A stretch of DNA of 64,000 nucleotides from Cytobacillus sp. NCCP-133 (GCF_026011715.1 NZ_BRVM01000008.1:1-64000), one strand, 5' to 3'. Shown: positions 16,113 through 26,094, counted from the stretch's first letter. Numbers and translations are program-made. Notes: generated from the letters alone by a model not told the origin.

Positions 16113-19030
16113 TGATAGGGGTCAAGGGAATGGTCAAGAAATTATCGAAAAAGGTTTACCCGTTTTTGATTGGATTTTTATGTGTAGGCTTATTGTCTAC
16201 TATGCTTATACCAGTTGCTCAAGCAGCAGACAATCCTCCTTGGGTAAGTCCCATACAGGTATCTTCCTTAGCTAATGATGGAAAAACTATATCGGGAGAT
16301 GTACAAATTTCTGTTACGGCAGGAGATGACCTGGGGGTATCCAAAGTAGAATTTTACAGTGCCGATGGGCAGTATCTAATTGGGACGAAGACTTCTCCAC
16401 CTTATAATGTAAAATGGGCGACTGACCCATGGGTTCCTGATGGAGAACAAATCATAAAAGTGATTGCCTACGACAAGACAGGGCACAAAGCTGGCACAAC
16501 CCGAAAGGTTTACATTCAGAATGATAAAGTTGTACCATCTACACCAACTAATTTACGCACCACTGCCAAAACTAATAACAGCATCTCTCTAGCATGGAGT
16601 GCGGCTACCGATAATGTAGGTGTGGCGGGATACGACATCTACAATGGTCAAGCTCGTATTGGAACCTCTACTAGCACGAGTGTTACCTTGAACGAGTTAA
16701 AGCCAGGTACAACGTATCATTTGTTAGTAAAAGCAAGGGACCGTGCAGGGAATATCTCTGCGGCAAGCAATACAATTAATGTGACGACAAACGACCTACC
16801 TCCTACTGTGAGTTCCATTGCGATATCACCTTTAGATATGGATGGAGAAACCGTATCAGGTAATGTGAAACTTTCCGTCACGGCAAATGACGATAGTGGT
16901 ATATCAAAGGTTGAATTCTATAGTAAAAATGGTGGGTATTTGATCGGAACCAAAACGTCAGAACCCTATTCCATTACTTGGGCAACCGATCCGTGGGTTC
17001 CTGATGGGGGACAGGTTGTAAAAGCAGTTGCTTATGATCTATCGGGTCAAAAAGCGGAGGCCACTCAAAATATTTACGTTCAGAATGATAAAAGTGCACC
17101 TTCCACACCAACGAATTTGCATACCACAGAAAAAAACAATACAAGCCTGTCGTTAGCATGGAGTGCATCTACTGATAATGTTGGCGTGGTGTCCTATGAC
17201 ATTTACAATGGTCAATCTCTAATCGGGACTTCAACGAGTACGAGTATTACACTGAACGACCTAACTCCAGGGACAATGTACCATTTGTCTGCAAAAGCAA
17301 AAGATCGGGCAGGGAATGTTTCGGAGGCAAGCAATACAATTAATGAGGCTACTAAGGACCTTCCACCTACAGTGAGTCCCCTAGAGGTATCTCCAGTAGA
17401 AAGTGATGGAGAAACGGTATCAGGAAACGTCAAATTATCGATCACAGCGAAAGATGATACGGGTATTTCAAAGGTCGAATTCTACAGTGCAAATGGACAG
17501 TATCTGATTGGAGCAAGGACGTCTGAACCCTATTCCATCATTTGGGCAACCGACCCATGGGTTCCTGATGGGGAACAGGTCGTAAAGGCGATTGCGTATG
17601 ATCAATCGGGTCAAAAAACAGAAACATCCAAAAAGGTAAACGTTCATAATAAAATTGGACCTCCTGCACCAAAGAATTTCCGTCTGATAGGGAAAACCGA
17701 TCATTCCATTTCATTGAAATGGGATGGATTATCCGACAATTATGATGTAACAAGCTACTCTATTTATCAAAACACCGTAAAAATCATGGATACGACAAGT
17801 ACTAACTTTGTTGTTGGTGGACTAACGCCGTCTACCCAATACACTTTTTACGTTACGGCAAAGGATGTAAATGGCCAAGAATCACCAGCGAGTCAAAAGT
17901 TAACGGTTTCAACTGATTCACAGTCGCTTACGCCTCCAAGTTATGTGGTTGCTGGTTACTATGCAGGCTGGTCAACCTATAGCGGATATGACGTATCGGA
18001 CATTGACGCTACTAAGTTTACGCAGATCAACTATGCCTTTGCAAATATTGGGGACGATCTTAGAATGCAGGTAGGAGATCCCTATGCCGATATAGAAAAA
18101 TCGTTCCCAGGAGATTCTTCAACGGATGCGTTTAAAGGGAATTTTAATCAACTTAAAAAACTAAAGCAAAAATACCCTCATCTAAAAACGGTCATCTCAG
18201 TCGGTGGATGGAGCTGGTCCGGTAAGTTTTCCGATGCGGCTTTGACAGAATCCTCCCGAACTGTCTTTGCGGATAGCGTTGTTAAGTTCTTAGTAACGTA
18301 TGGTTTTGACGGTGTTGATTTTGACTGGGAGTATCCGGTTGGAGGAGGAATGGAGACGAATGTTAACCGTCCAATCGATAAAACGAATTATACACTTCTC
18401 TTGCAAAAAGTGCGTGAAAAACTGGATGCACAGCAAGCTTTAGATGGGAAGAAATATACTATCTCGATTGCTGCCGGTGCTTCATCTTCTTTTGCTGAAA
18501 ACACCGAATTAGATAAAATTAGTAAAATTGTAGATTATGTTCAACTTATGACCTATGATTTCCATGGTCCATGGGATAGCCTTACAGGCTTTAACTCCCC
18601 GCTAAATGCCAGCTCTGGGGAACCTTCCAATTCACCGAGTGTCTTACAAGCTGTGCAATTATTTTTAAACAAAGGGGTTCCAGCAAATAAACTCGTCATG
18701 GGTGTTCCGTTTTATGGGTATGAATATAAAGGAGTTAATAATGCCAATAATGGATTGGCTCAATCTTATACGAATGTTAAATCAATTAATTATAGTACAA
18801 TAGAAAAAAACATGATTGGAAAAAATGGATTCATCCGTTATTGGAACGACGATTCCCAAGTTCCTTATTTATGGAACGGATCCACATTTATCAGTTATGA
18901 CGATGCCGAATCAATTGGTAAAAAAGCAGCCTTTATAAAATCAAAAGGATTAGCAGGTGCCATGATTTGGGAGATCAGCCAAGACCCCAATAAAGTCTTG
19001 CTGAACCAATTAGTAACAGATCTAAAGTAA
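16112..19030 (+). CDS. Secreted modular GH18 chitinase
   Basis: About 972 residues. A signal peptide (core about residues 17-37, cut after AQAA) is followed by three repeats of an Ig-like module plus a fibronectin III module, then a last FnIII, then a C-terminal GH18 catalytic domain from about residue 610. The GH18 signature DGVDFDWEYP is complete; the catalytic Glu is encoded at 18329. SVGGWSWSG and QLMTYDFHGPWD also fit family 18. It should degrade chitin outside the cell, with the repeats as spacers or substrate binders. The repeat modules are near-identical in places (WATDPWVPDG three times), so the gene may change length by recombination. Confidence 0.95.
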   Translation: MIGVKGMVKKLSKKVYPFLIGFLCVGLLSTMLIPVAQAADNPPWVSPIQVSSLANDGKTISGDVQISVTAGDDLGVSKVEFYSADGQYLIGTKTSPPYNVKWATDPWVPDGEQIIKVIAYDKTGHKAGTTRKVYIQNDKVVPSTPTNLRTTAKTNNSISLAWSAATDNVGVAGYDIYNGQARIGTSTSTSVTLNELKPGTTYHLLVKARDRAGNISAASNTINVTTNDLPPTVSSIAISPLDMDGETVSGNVKLSVTANDDSGISKVEFYSKNGGYLIGTKTSEPYSITWATDPWVPDGGQVVKAVAYDLSGQKAEATQNIYVQNDKSAPSTPTNLHTTEKNNTSLSLAWSASTDNVGVVSYDIYNGQSLIGTSTSTSITLNDLTPGTMYHLSAKAKDRAGNVSEASNTINEATKDLPPTVSPLEVSPVESDGETVSGNVKLSITAKDDTGISKVEFYSANGQYLIGARTSEPYSIIWATDPWVPDGEQVVKAIAYDQSGQKTETSKKVNVHNKIGPPAPKNFRLIGKTDHSISLKWDGLSDNYDVTSYSIYQNTVKIMDTTSTNFVVGGLTPSTQYTFYVTAKDVNGQESPASQKLTVSTDSQSLTPPSYVVAGYYAGWSTYSGYDVSDIDATKFTQINYAFANIGDDLRMQVGDPYADIEKSFPGDSSTDAFKGNFNQLKKLKQKYPHLKTVISVGGWSWSGKFSDAALTESSRTVFADSVVKFLVTYGFDGVDFDWEYPVGGGMETNVNRPIDKTNYTLLLQKVREKLDAQQALDGKKYTISIAAGASSSFAENTELDKISKIVDYVQLMTYDFHGPWDSLTGFNSPLNASSGEPSNSPSVLQAVQLFLNKGVPANKLVMGVPFYGYEYKGVNNANNGLAQSYTNVKSINYSTIEKNMIGKNGFIRYWNDDSQVPYLWNGSTFISYDDAESIGKKAAFIKSKGLAGAMIWEISQDPNKVLLNQLVTDLK
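16240..17640 (+). repeat. Three roughly 560-bp repeats inside the chitinase gene
   Basis: The Ig-FnIII module recurs with the stretch encoding WATDPWVPDG near 16417, 16979 and 17546. The copies stay similar at DNA level, which fits duplication within the gene. Confidence 0.8.
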
Positions 19031-19033
19031 ACT

Positions 19034-19062
19034 AAGAAGGGCCTTCAGGTCCTTCTTTTATT
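19034..19062 (+). terminator. Terminator of the chitinase gene
   Basis: AGAAGGGCC-TTCA-GGTCCTTCT hairpin followed by TTTATT, directly after the stop codon. Confidence 0.8.
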
Positions 19063-19469
19063 CTACTTTGAATTACATATCGATTGGGAAAACAAAGTTT
19101 TTGGTGGTTTAGACCTCCAAGTAAAAGCCATTAAAACTTTAATCGAATCATTGGATTTTAATCATAAGAAGATGATTATGAAATCTCCCCTAATTTGTAC
19201 ATAAAGTTTTTTTCGTGGTAGTAATATAAAGCGCTACTCTTGTTATTGTAATCCCCATTTAACAGAATAACTTTTAATAATTATTTCAAATCTATATCAA
19301 TTTCACAATATGTCATTTTTCCAGAATATGGACATATTGATCAGAAAGAAAGTTTAACAAAACCTGTATAAATATTGATGCCTATACAACTTTATTTTCC
19401 ATTCTTTCCTTCAACTACATTTCATCGTTCAGTTGCTGGTTCTAGGCCTTATAAAAATTTTAAAGTGTT

Positions 19470-19562
19470 AGAGTCATAACTTCTAAGTTTTGACTCTATA
19501 TTTAAGATACAGTAAAATCAGGTTATTAGCAGGTGTCATAACTTAGGGTCTTAAATATAGTA
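19470..19562. other. res-like site upstream of the lone resolvase
   Basis: A perfect 12-bp inverted repeat, CTATATTTAAGA (19496-19507) and TCTTAAATATAG (19549-19560), plus a 10-bp direct repeat GTCATAACTT (19473-19482 and 19535-19544), lies just before the resolvase gene. This is the usual position of res sub-sites and the autoregulated promoter. The rest of 19063-19470 shows no gene I can support. Confidence 0.5.
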
Positions 19563-19579
19563 TAAACGAGGTGATACTG

Positions 19580-20137
19580 GTGAAATATGGTTATGCAAGA
19601 GTGTCCACTTTGAGTCAGGATTTGGAAAATCAAATAAGAACATTAAAAAAGGAAAATTGTGACTTTATTTATTCAGAAAAATTTACTGGAACAAAATCAG
19701 ATAGGCCAGAATTTAAAAAGCTATTGTCACAATTAAAAAAAGGAGATACTTTAGTCGTTACAAAATTGGACCGTTTTGCAAGGTCAACAGTAGATGGAAT
19801 CCATACAATTAAAGACTTATTTGAAAGAGGAGTAAAAGTACATATATTGAACATGGGTCTAGTGGAGAATACAGCAACAGGAAGACTTATTTTTAACATT
19901 ATGAGTGCATTTGCGGAATTTGAACGTGATATGATCGTGGAAAGAACGCAAGAAGGCAAAGCGATAGCTAAATTACGGGAAGATTTTAGGGAAGGGCGAC
20001 CTAAAAAATACCAAAAGAAACAAATCGAACATGCTCTGTCGCTTCTAAAAAATCACTCTTATAAAGAAGTGGAAGAAAGAACTGGTATTTCGAAAAGTAC
20101 ACTTATAAGAGCAAAGCGCAAGCTAAAGAAAGAGTAA
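19580..20137 (+). CDS. Small serine recombinase (resolvase/invertase family)
   Basis: 185 residues from GTG at 19580, which has GAGGTG nine bases before it. The catalytic domain is intact: [11 protein letters not shown] with the nucleophile Ser, KLDRFARST, and [17 protein letters not shown]-terminal helix-turn-helix ([14 protein letters not shown] to [13 protein letters not shown]) follows. No transposase gene is nearby, so it is either the leftover of an element or a stand-alone recombinase. It is distinct from tnpR at 3287. Confidence 0.88.
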   Translation: MKYGYARVSTLSQDLENQIRTLKKENCDFIYSEKFTGTKSDRPEFKKLLSQLKKGDTLVVTKLDRFARSTVDGIHTIKDLFERGVKVHILNMGLVENTATGRLIFNIMSAFAEFERDMIVERTQEGKAIAKLREDFREGRPKKYQKKQIEHALSLLKNHSYKEVEERTGISKSTLIRAKRKLKKE

Positions 20138-20244
20138 GTCACTTAAACCAATTTAACAAACCACGATATTAAACTCTATTTTACTTTTAATGGAAAAAAT
20201 CCTGCGGACTAGAGCAGCTACCCTGTCACTAAGCCTTAAAGGGG

Positions 20245-20395
20245 ATTTTATGCTTTGAACATTTTTATTCGCTAGTTTACACAGTTTGCTCGCTAAATTT
20301 TAATTTTGTTCGCTGGTTTGCATGGTTTGTTCGCTAAATTTTGACTTTGTTCGTTAGTTTACTCATTTTATTCGCAAAGTTCACATCTGTGGAAA
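20245..20395. repeat. Block of 21-bp periodic TTCGCTA repeats (copy 1)
   Basis: Six or so degenerate units of the form TTCGCTAGTTTNNNNNNTTTG, alternating TAGTTT and TAAATT, between 20262 and 20385, ending GCAAAGTTCACA. Similar blocks occur at 27915-28025, 54310-54430 and 54545-54672. Not coding. Confidence 0.8.
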
Positions 20396-20424
20396 ATGTC
20401 TTCCAATTAAAAACACCCAGGTTC

Positions 20425-20525
20425 CCTGGATGCAGCCAACTTCATCTCTTTTTCAAACTCACGGGCCACGTCCAGAATTCTTTCAACGTATTCCTCTGGA
20501 CCAACTACACCGACATATGATCACC
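20425..20525 (-). pseudogene. Short unidentified coding remnant
   Basis: The minus strand from about 20521 reads as an open stretch with GVVGPEEYVERILDVAREFE and then stops. No start codon or ribosome site is visible. It looks like a fragment of a larger protein I cannot name. Confidence 0.3.
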
Positions 20526-20566
20526 TTTTAAATCTTTCTTTGTAAATAGGATAGCATAAAATGAAG

Positions 20567-20597
20567 AAAGTGCCGAACATCATGAGTTCGGCACTTC
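20567..20597 (-). terminator. Terminator after the flavin reductase gene
   Basis: GTGCCGAA-catcatgag-TTCGGCAC is a perfect 8-bp stem lying at the end of the minus-strand operon, followed on that strand by TTTCTTCATTTT. Confidence 0.75.
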
Positions 20598-20603
20598 CTT
20601 TTC

Positions 20604-21200
20604 TTATCTTGGCAATTTGAAGAATTCCCTGCTTTCACTGTAGTTGCCTGCCAATCTGCCCAGCGGCTGCAGCTTTTCCAGATTGACTTTATAGTTTCCA
20701 AGATAATATTCGTCTTCAATGTGATAATGGACCATACGGCCAATAATAAGATGGTCACTGCCCAGCTGTAAAATTTGTTCCAGCTTGCATTCCATATGAA
20801 TCGGGGCTTCCTTTACCCTTTTAGGCGAAACCAAATGGCTTTCTGCAGGTGTAAGACCTGCTGCTTCAAATTCGTTCGTATCACTTGGGAGGTTTTCAGC
20901 ACTTTTTTGCATTTGATTCCCAAGCGGCGTCGGAACTACATTGATGACAAACTCTTTTTGTGAACGGATATTAACTAATGTATCTTTTTCGGTTCCTTCC
21001 CGTTCACCTGCGCCTGGCCCAATGGATATGCAAAGCATGGGCGGGTTTCTTGAAGCAACGGTAAAAAAACTGAATGGCGCAAGATTCGGCTCGGCATCCT
21101 CCGATACGGTGGATACCCAGGCAATGGGCCTTGGCACAACCGATCCGGTCAATAATTTATACACTTCTTTTTCGCCGAGTTCTGAGGGGTTAAATTCCAC
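20604..21200 (-). CDS. Flavin reductase family protein (FMN-binding split barrel)
   Basis: 198 residues. The N-terminal TGSVVPRPIAWVST motif, NLAPFSFFTVASRNPPMLCISIG and later IHMECKLEQILQLG are typical of flavin-reductase-like FMN-binding proteins that supply reduced flavin to oxygenases or reduce small substrates. It is the last gene of a minus-strand run with a transporter 21 bp upstream. Its exact substrate cannot be read from the sequence. Confidence 0.85.
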   Translation of the reverse strand: MEFNPSELGEKEVYKLLTGSVVPRPIAWVSTVSEDAEPNLAPFSFFTVASRNPPMLCISIGPGAGEREGTEKDTLVNIRSQKEFVINVVPTPLGNQMQKSAENLPSDTNEFEAAGLTPAESHLVSPKRVKEAPIHMECKLEQILQLGSDHLIIGRMVHYHIEDEYYLGNYKVNLEKLQPLGRLAGNYSESREFFKLPR

Positions 21201-21221
21201 TTTAAAAACTCCTTCCTAACA

Positions 21222-22469
21222 CTAAATGACATCGTTTCTTTTCTTATTTAGAATCGTTAAGATTGTTAGCAGGGTAAACACGATTATCATCATACCTGTG
21301 ATCAAAAGCCATCCAGACGAAAAATTCCCGGTCTGATCGACGATAAGCCCGAACAGTGGAGGGATAATGATCGCACCTGCCGAACCAAGCGTAATACTTA
21401 TCCCGCTAGAAATGCCTGCTTTTTCTTTTGGCACCAATTCGCTTGCAAGATTCATCCAGATTCCATTAAATCCTGAAGCGGCAAATCCAAACAGTGCGAC
21501 GATCGGTACCATTGCCCAAAAGGAGGCTGAGTGAATCAAGGCAACCGTTCCACTTGCTAGGGCTGTTATAATCGTAATAATCATTAGGATAATCACACGC
21601 TTGCCATTAAACAGCCGGTCGCTGATGACTCCCCAGGCAACCCTTCCGGTTGAGCCGCATAATTCTGATACGACAAGAAGTATGCCGGATAAAAAGATTG
21701 AGATATTCAGCTGTTCATATGCAAATAATACGATATACGTATTTAAGCACATTTGGGTGCCATTTAATCCAAAAGCGCTAAAGCTGACCAACATCAATGC
21801 TTTATTTTTTAGCATTTTAAACATTGATTTATAAAATTGGATAATGCTTGTGCTGCTTCCTTTCTGCTGTTCCAATTCCGGAGGGTCCCTGTAAAAATGA
21901 TAAGAAATAAATCCTCCTGCTATCAATAGCAAACAAGCGATCAGCAGCACGGACCTCCACCCAAAGGTGACACTAAGAGGCAGCAGGATCAAGCTTGCAA
22001 GAGCAGATCCTGCTGTGATTCCCGTTTGCTTTATCCCCATCGCTGTTCCTCTCTGCTTGAGCGGAAACCAATAAATAATTCCTCTGTTTGTGATCGGGTG
22101 CATGGATCCATACCCGAGCCCTCCAATAATGATCAATAAAAGAACCAGCCAAAATTGATGAAGCAAAGTCATGAGCAGGAAGCCCAACCCCATAAAAGCA
22201 GAAGCCAGAACCAATAGTTTACGGGATCCTGCTATGTCAGTCAGAAAACCGGCCGGCACTGAAACAATCGCCTGCCCTAAAAAGAGTGCCGCCGGGAGCA
22301 TGCCAATCTGCGACTTAGTCAGGGAAAGATCTTCCCCAATTAAAACGCCCAGCGGTCCTATACTTCGTCCAATGAACGCTACCATCAGCTGTGCGAGCAA
22401 TAGAAATAACAGCATTCTCCATGGATCAGCCAGAGACACAGGATATTTTTTTACCATTAAATTGCTCAT
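21222..22469 (-). CDS. MFS transporter
   Basis: 415 residues with about 12 membrane helices. The MFS motif A loop appears as GFLTDIAGSRK. RGTAMGIKQTGITAGSA in helix 4-5 resembles carboxylate/nitrate-type MFS importers. It lies between an SSS symporter and a flavin reductase in the same operon, so it may move a carboxylate used by the locus. Substrate is not determinable. Confidence 0.8.
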   Translation of the reverse strand: MSNLMVKKYPVSLADPWRMLLFLLLAQLMVAFIGRSIGPLGVLIGEDLSLTKSQIGMLPAALFLGQAIVSVPAGFLTDIAGSRKLLVLASAFMGLGFLLMTLLHQFWLVLLLIIIGGLGYGSMHPITNRGIIYWFPLKQRGTAMGIKQTGITAGSALASLILLPLSVTFGWRSVLLIACLLLIAGGFISYHFYRDPPELEQQKGSSTSIIQFYKSMFKMLKNKALMLVSFSAFGLNGTQMCLNTYIVLFAYEQLNISIFLSGILLVVSELCGSTGRVAWGVISDRLFNGKRVIILMIITIITALASGTVALIHSASFWAMVPIVALFGFAASGFNGIWMNLASELVPKEKAGISSGISITLGSAGAIIIPPLFGLIVDQTGNFSSGWLLITGMMIIVFTLLTILTILNKKRNDVI

Positions 22470-22493
22470 ATTTATTCAACTCTTTTTCGGCTT

Positions 22494-24002
22494 TTATGCC
22501 TTCAAATTTAATGCATTTAAATCTTCCTCTAGAACTTCATTCTTTGAAACTGTGCTTGTTAATAATGTGCCGCCAATACAAATTAGGAAGTTTAGGCCTA
22601 ATCCAATGACTCCTCCATGAATGCCAAAGACTGTTTTGTATCCTGTAATGGTTAAAATTCCTGCCAATAAGGCACCCGCCAGCATTCCCCAGAAAACAGC
22701 TTTCCCGTTTAAACGCTTCCAATATAATCCAAGTACAAATGCAGGGAATACCTGGACAAGTAATTCAAATTTTAACACAAAGATTTCATAAAGGGTTCCA
22801 GGAGGGTTCCATGCAATCCAAAGCAAAAGGATGATGGCAATAATGCCGCCCACTTTTCCGACCATTACCTTTTTATGTTCAGTTGCACCTGGATTGATGA
22901 ATTTTCCGTATACATCATTTGATAACAAGGATGAGAAGCTAAGCAAAACAGAGTCTGCCGTTGAAATGATCGCTGCCACAATGCCGCCAAAGAAGATAAT
23001 CATCACCCAGTAATAAATAGGGTGAATAGCTGCAATCTCATTAGCCATCATACCGACCAGCTGTTCAGACCCGGTTTTATCTAATCCAGGGAAAAGCATA
23101 ATTCCAATGATCCCGACAAGGAATACAAGGCCTGTCGTAATTGGGGGCATCCATGCCATGCGCGAAAATGATTTTTTCAGCGTTTTCTCACTTTTAGCTG
23201 AATAAATTCTTTGTACAGCATGCGGATAAATACTTGCCCCCATCCCTACAAGAAGCAGCATGCTAAACCAGTTAATATTCACTTCCATTGCAGGAACTGC
23301 TGTTTTGGCCGGTTCCATTTCAGCAATATAGCGTGTGACATCTCCTATGCTTCCACCTACTAGATAAAGGCCGCCGATCAGGAATACAATAATTCCAATC
23401 ATAAGGACGATGCCCTGCATGACATCAGTAAAGGCTACAGCCTTCATGCCGCCCATCCATTCATAAGCTAGCATGACAATGACAAAAACAATAACAGCAA
23501 TTTGGTAAGGAATGGTTCCGCCCGTCATACCGGAAACAGCCTGGCCAATGGCGACGAGCTGTTCAAGCAAATAGTTGCCAAGACCCCATAGCATGAGAAA
23601 AATACTTAATAGAGTAATCGATTTAGAGTTAAAACGATGCTGAATCCAGTCTGTTGGCGTTACAAAGTTTCTCTTTTTGGCAATGACATAAAGCCTTGGT
23701 GCAAATAATAAGTAAACACCAATAATAATCGTCATAAAGGATATGGACTGCAGCCAGGAAAACCCTGTCCGATAGGCAGTTGGTGCATACCCTACAACCG
23801 TATTTCCGCTATATTGTGTTGCATAAAGGGTGAAAAATAGTGCAATAAAGCCAAGGTTTCTTCCAGCAAGATAGTAGCCTGAGAGACTTTCATGGATATT
23901 TTTCTCTCCTCTGCCTGAAAGGTAACCAATCAATAGCATGATGATTGCAAAGGCAGATAAAATGATGATCCCATCAGTGCCTGCAAAAGCTAACTCATTC
24001 AT
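22494..24002 (-). CDS. Sodium:solute symporter (SSS family)
   Basis: 502 residues with about 13 membrane helices. SSS features include GYLSGRGEKNIHESLSGYYLAGRNLG at the N-terminus, QYSGNTVVGYAPTAYRTG, and the middle segment YEWMGGMKAVAFTDVMQG, which fits the family signature. It should import an organic anion or similar solute with Na+. Its start overlaps the end of the small membrane protein gene (ATGA overlap), showing tight coupling, as seen for SSS transporters that have a small partner subunit. Confidence 0.88.
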   Translation of the reverse strand: MNELAFAGTDGIIILSAFAIIMLLIGYLSGRGEKNIHESLSGYYLAGRNLGFIALFFTLYATQYSGNTVVGYAPTAYRTGFSWLQSISFMTIIIGVYLLFAPRLYVIAKKRNFVTPTDWIQHRFNSKSITLLSIFLMLWGLGNYLLEQLVAIGQAVSGMTGGTIPYQIAVIVFVIVMLAYEWMGGMKAVAFTDVMQGIVLMIGIIVFLIGGLYLVGGSIGDVTRYIAEMEPAKTAVPAMEVNINWFSMLLLVGMGASIYPHAVQRIYSAKSEKTLKKSFSRMAWMPPITTGLVFLVGIIGIMLFPGLDKTGSEQLVGMMANEIAAIHPIYYWVMIIFFGGIVAAIISTADSVLLSFSSLLSNDVYGKFINPGATEHKKVMVGKVGGIIAIILLLWIAWNPPGTLYEIFVLKFELLVQVFPAFVLGLYWKRLNGKAVFWGMLAGALLAGILTITGYKTVFGIHGGVIGLGLNFLICIGGTLLTSTVSKNEVLEEDLNALNLKA

Positions 24003-24259
24003 CGCTTATCCCCCTTTGCGTTTTCAGATTCTTCCTGATCCTCAACGATGTTCCATTCGTTCACACAAAGCCAGCTTAAATATCCACACAAGATAATTGT
24101 AAAAACGGTTGAGATAAATGCCCATAACGGAAATCCGAGAATGTATGGCTCTGTAGCCGATGCCGGAAAATACCATGGAACAATTCCCAAAGTGATCAGT
24201 GCGAGGAGAATCCAAATCCACTTTTTTTGGATCGGTTCCCTGACTTGCCCATTTTTCAT
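23999..24259 (-). CDS. Small membrane partner of the SSS symporter (DUF3311/YhdT-like)
   Basis: 86 residues with two hydrophobic helices (about 14-32 and 42-66) and an acidic tail. Small proteins of this form precede SSS symporters in many Firmicutes and probably form the small subunit. Start ATG at 24259 follows a GGAGGCAG site. It overlaps the symporter gene by four bases. Confidence 0.7.
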   Translation of the reverse strand: MKNGQVREPIQKKWIWILLALITLGIVPWYFPASATEPYILGFPLWAFISTVFTIILCGYLSWLCVNEWNIVEDQEESENAKGDKR

Positions 24260-24419
24260 TTTGCTGCCTCCCTATTTTTAAATTAAGCTTTAAGCTTATA
24301 AAAAATTTTGTGTGCGGATTCAAAGGAGTCTATTTTTTCGGATGCAAGAAGGGTTGAACCAATTTCACCAAGACCCTTCAGCAGCTAATCTTTCCGGTAA
24401 CCCTCTATCTCGAAATCAG

Positions 24420-24826
24420 CTGAGCTGGGAACCAGAAACGACTAGTGCTTCAACCTGGTCAGCGACCTTGTAACCGTTTTGCGATGTTCGCCGCTATGCG
24501 GAGATCTTCAATCCGGCTGTTCGTACAAGAGCCGATAAAGACTTTATTTACTTCGATTTCTGTTATCGGCGTACCGGGCTCCAAACCCATGTACTGAAGT
24601 GCTTTTTTGGCTGCCTTAACTTGATCAGCAGGAAGTTTTTTGAATGATGGGATTGTGTCTTCAATTCCTGCAACCTGGCCCGGATTTGTTCCCCATGTCA
24701 CCTGAGGGATGATTTCAGAAGCATCAAAATCAATAGACCGATCAAACTCAGCATCTTTTGTCCGTATAGTACTTCTTCCATTCAGTCAAAGTTATCCCCT
24801 ATTTTTTCGTATAATGTTTGACCCAT
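24420..24826 (-). pseudogene. leuC: Decayed 3-isopropylmalate dehydratase large subunit (leuC remnant)
   Basis: The minus strand reads MGQTLYEKIGDNF at 24826, the LeuC/aconitase start, hits a stop, then jumps to a much later part of the protein: [33 protein letters not shown] (cluster-ligand region) and, after a frameshift near 24478, [17 protein letters not shown]. Most of the first two-thirds is deleted, so it cannot be an active dehydratase. It sits just 12 bp after the CoA-transferase stop, so an aconitase-like hydratase may once have belonged to this pathway. The span 24260-24420 holds no gene I can support. Confidence 0.8.
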
Positions 24827-24837
24827 TGAAAGCTCAC

Positions 24838-26040
24838 CTAAATGATATGATTCTTCTGCAATTCTTCTAACCTATCTTCACTAAAGCCAAGGAGTCCGGA
24901 ATAAATCTCATGATTATGCTTGCCCATTAACTCAGGGCCAGCATGCTTCACTTCACCCGGTGTCCTGCTTAGTTTAGGTACGATTCCAGGCATCGGGAAC
25001 TCGCCCAGCTGCGGGTGGTCCACTTTAACGATCATGTCACGTTCCTGATAATGAGGATCTTCAAGTATATCTTTAGCAGAATAAATGAGTCCGGACGGTA
25101 CCCCCTTTTCTTCTAGAATGCTAAGCGCTTCTTTTGCCGGAAGTGTCTTCGTCCACTCTTCAATCATGGAATCAAGCAGTTTCATGTTCTCCCCTCTGGC
25201 ATAGTGAGTTGAAAACCTCGGGTCATCGGCCAATTCCGGCTGCTCCATTGCCTCGCATAGTCTGCGGAATACTCCATCTGCATTCGCCCCGATTACGATG
25301 TACGTTTTATCCTGTGTGAAATAAATATTGGATGGAGCCACCCCCGGCAGGATATTCCCCATCCGTTCCCTTATGTAGCCTGCTAGGAGGTAATCCGGAA
25401 TAATGCTTTCCATCACAGAGAAAACAGATTCATAAAGTGCTGTATCGACCACCTGTCCCTTTCCTGAGCGTTCTCTTTCATGTAGGGCAACGAGGCAGCC
25501 AATCGTGGCAAAAAGGGCAGCCAGTGTATCTCCGATGGATACGCCAATTCTAGATGGCGGCCGATCAGGGAAACCGGTTACATTTCTGAGCCCTCCCATT
25601 GCTTCACCCACACTTCCAAAGCCCGCACGATGCTTATAAGGGCCCGTCTGTCCATAGCCTGAAGTACGGACCATAATAATTTTGGGATTAATTTCGGATA
25701 GTGTTTCATAGGAAAGATTCCATTTTTCCATCGTTCCCGGGCGGAAGTTCTCAATGACAACATCTGCTTCTTTAACAAGCTCTCTTAGAACTTGCTGTCC
25801 TTCTTCCTCCCTAAGATTTAATGTGATCGATTTCTTATTGCGTGATTGAATCGGCCACCAAAGTCCGACTCCATCCTTTGATTTTCCCCAGTTCCTCATT
25901 GGGTCTGATTTACCCGGAGGCTCAACCTTTATAATTTCCGCTCCGAAGTCTCCGAGGAGACGTCCTGAAAATGGTCCTGCTAAAAGAGTGCCAAGTTCAA
26001 TGACTCTGATATCTTCCAAGGGAAGCTGTTTTTCAGTCAT
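24838..26040 (-). CDS. CaiB/BaiF-type (class III) CoA transferase
   Basis: 400 residues, the usual length. N-terminal IRVIELGTLLAGPFSGRLLGDFGAEIIKVEPP is the family hallmark, and the catalytic Asp is at about residue 171 in GVSIGDTLAALFA. It moves CoA between carboxylic acids. With the divergent HMG-CoA lyase gene beside it, a substrate such as hydroxymethylglutarate or citramalate is plausible, but that is inference. Upstream are two TTGTATACAA operators, so the GntR protein probably controls it. Confidence 0.9.
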   Translation of the reverse strand: MTEKQLPLEDIRVIELGTLLAGPFSGRLLGDFGAEIIKVEPPGKSDPMRNWGKSKDGVGLWWPIQSRNKKSITLNLREEEGQQVLRELVKEADVVIENFRPGTMEKWNLSYETLSEINPKIIMVRTSGYGQTGPYKHRAGFGSVGEAMGGLRNVTGFPDRPPSRIGVSIGDTLAALFATIGCLVALHERERSGKGQVVDTALYESVFSVMESIIPDYLLAGYIRERMGNILPGVAPSNIYFTQDKTYIVIGANADGVFRRLCEAMEQPELADDPRFSTHYARGENMKLLDSMIEEWTKTLPAKEALSILEEKGVPSGLIYSAKDILEDPHYQERDMIVKVDHPQLGEFPMPGIVPKLSRTPGEVKHAGPELMGKHNHEIYSGLLGFSEDRLEELQKNHII

Positions 26041-26094
26041 GTTTCTACCTCCTGTGTTTTCTGGATTGTTAAATGAAATTTAAATTTTCCCAAT

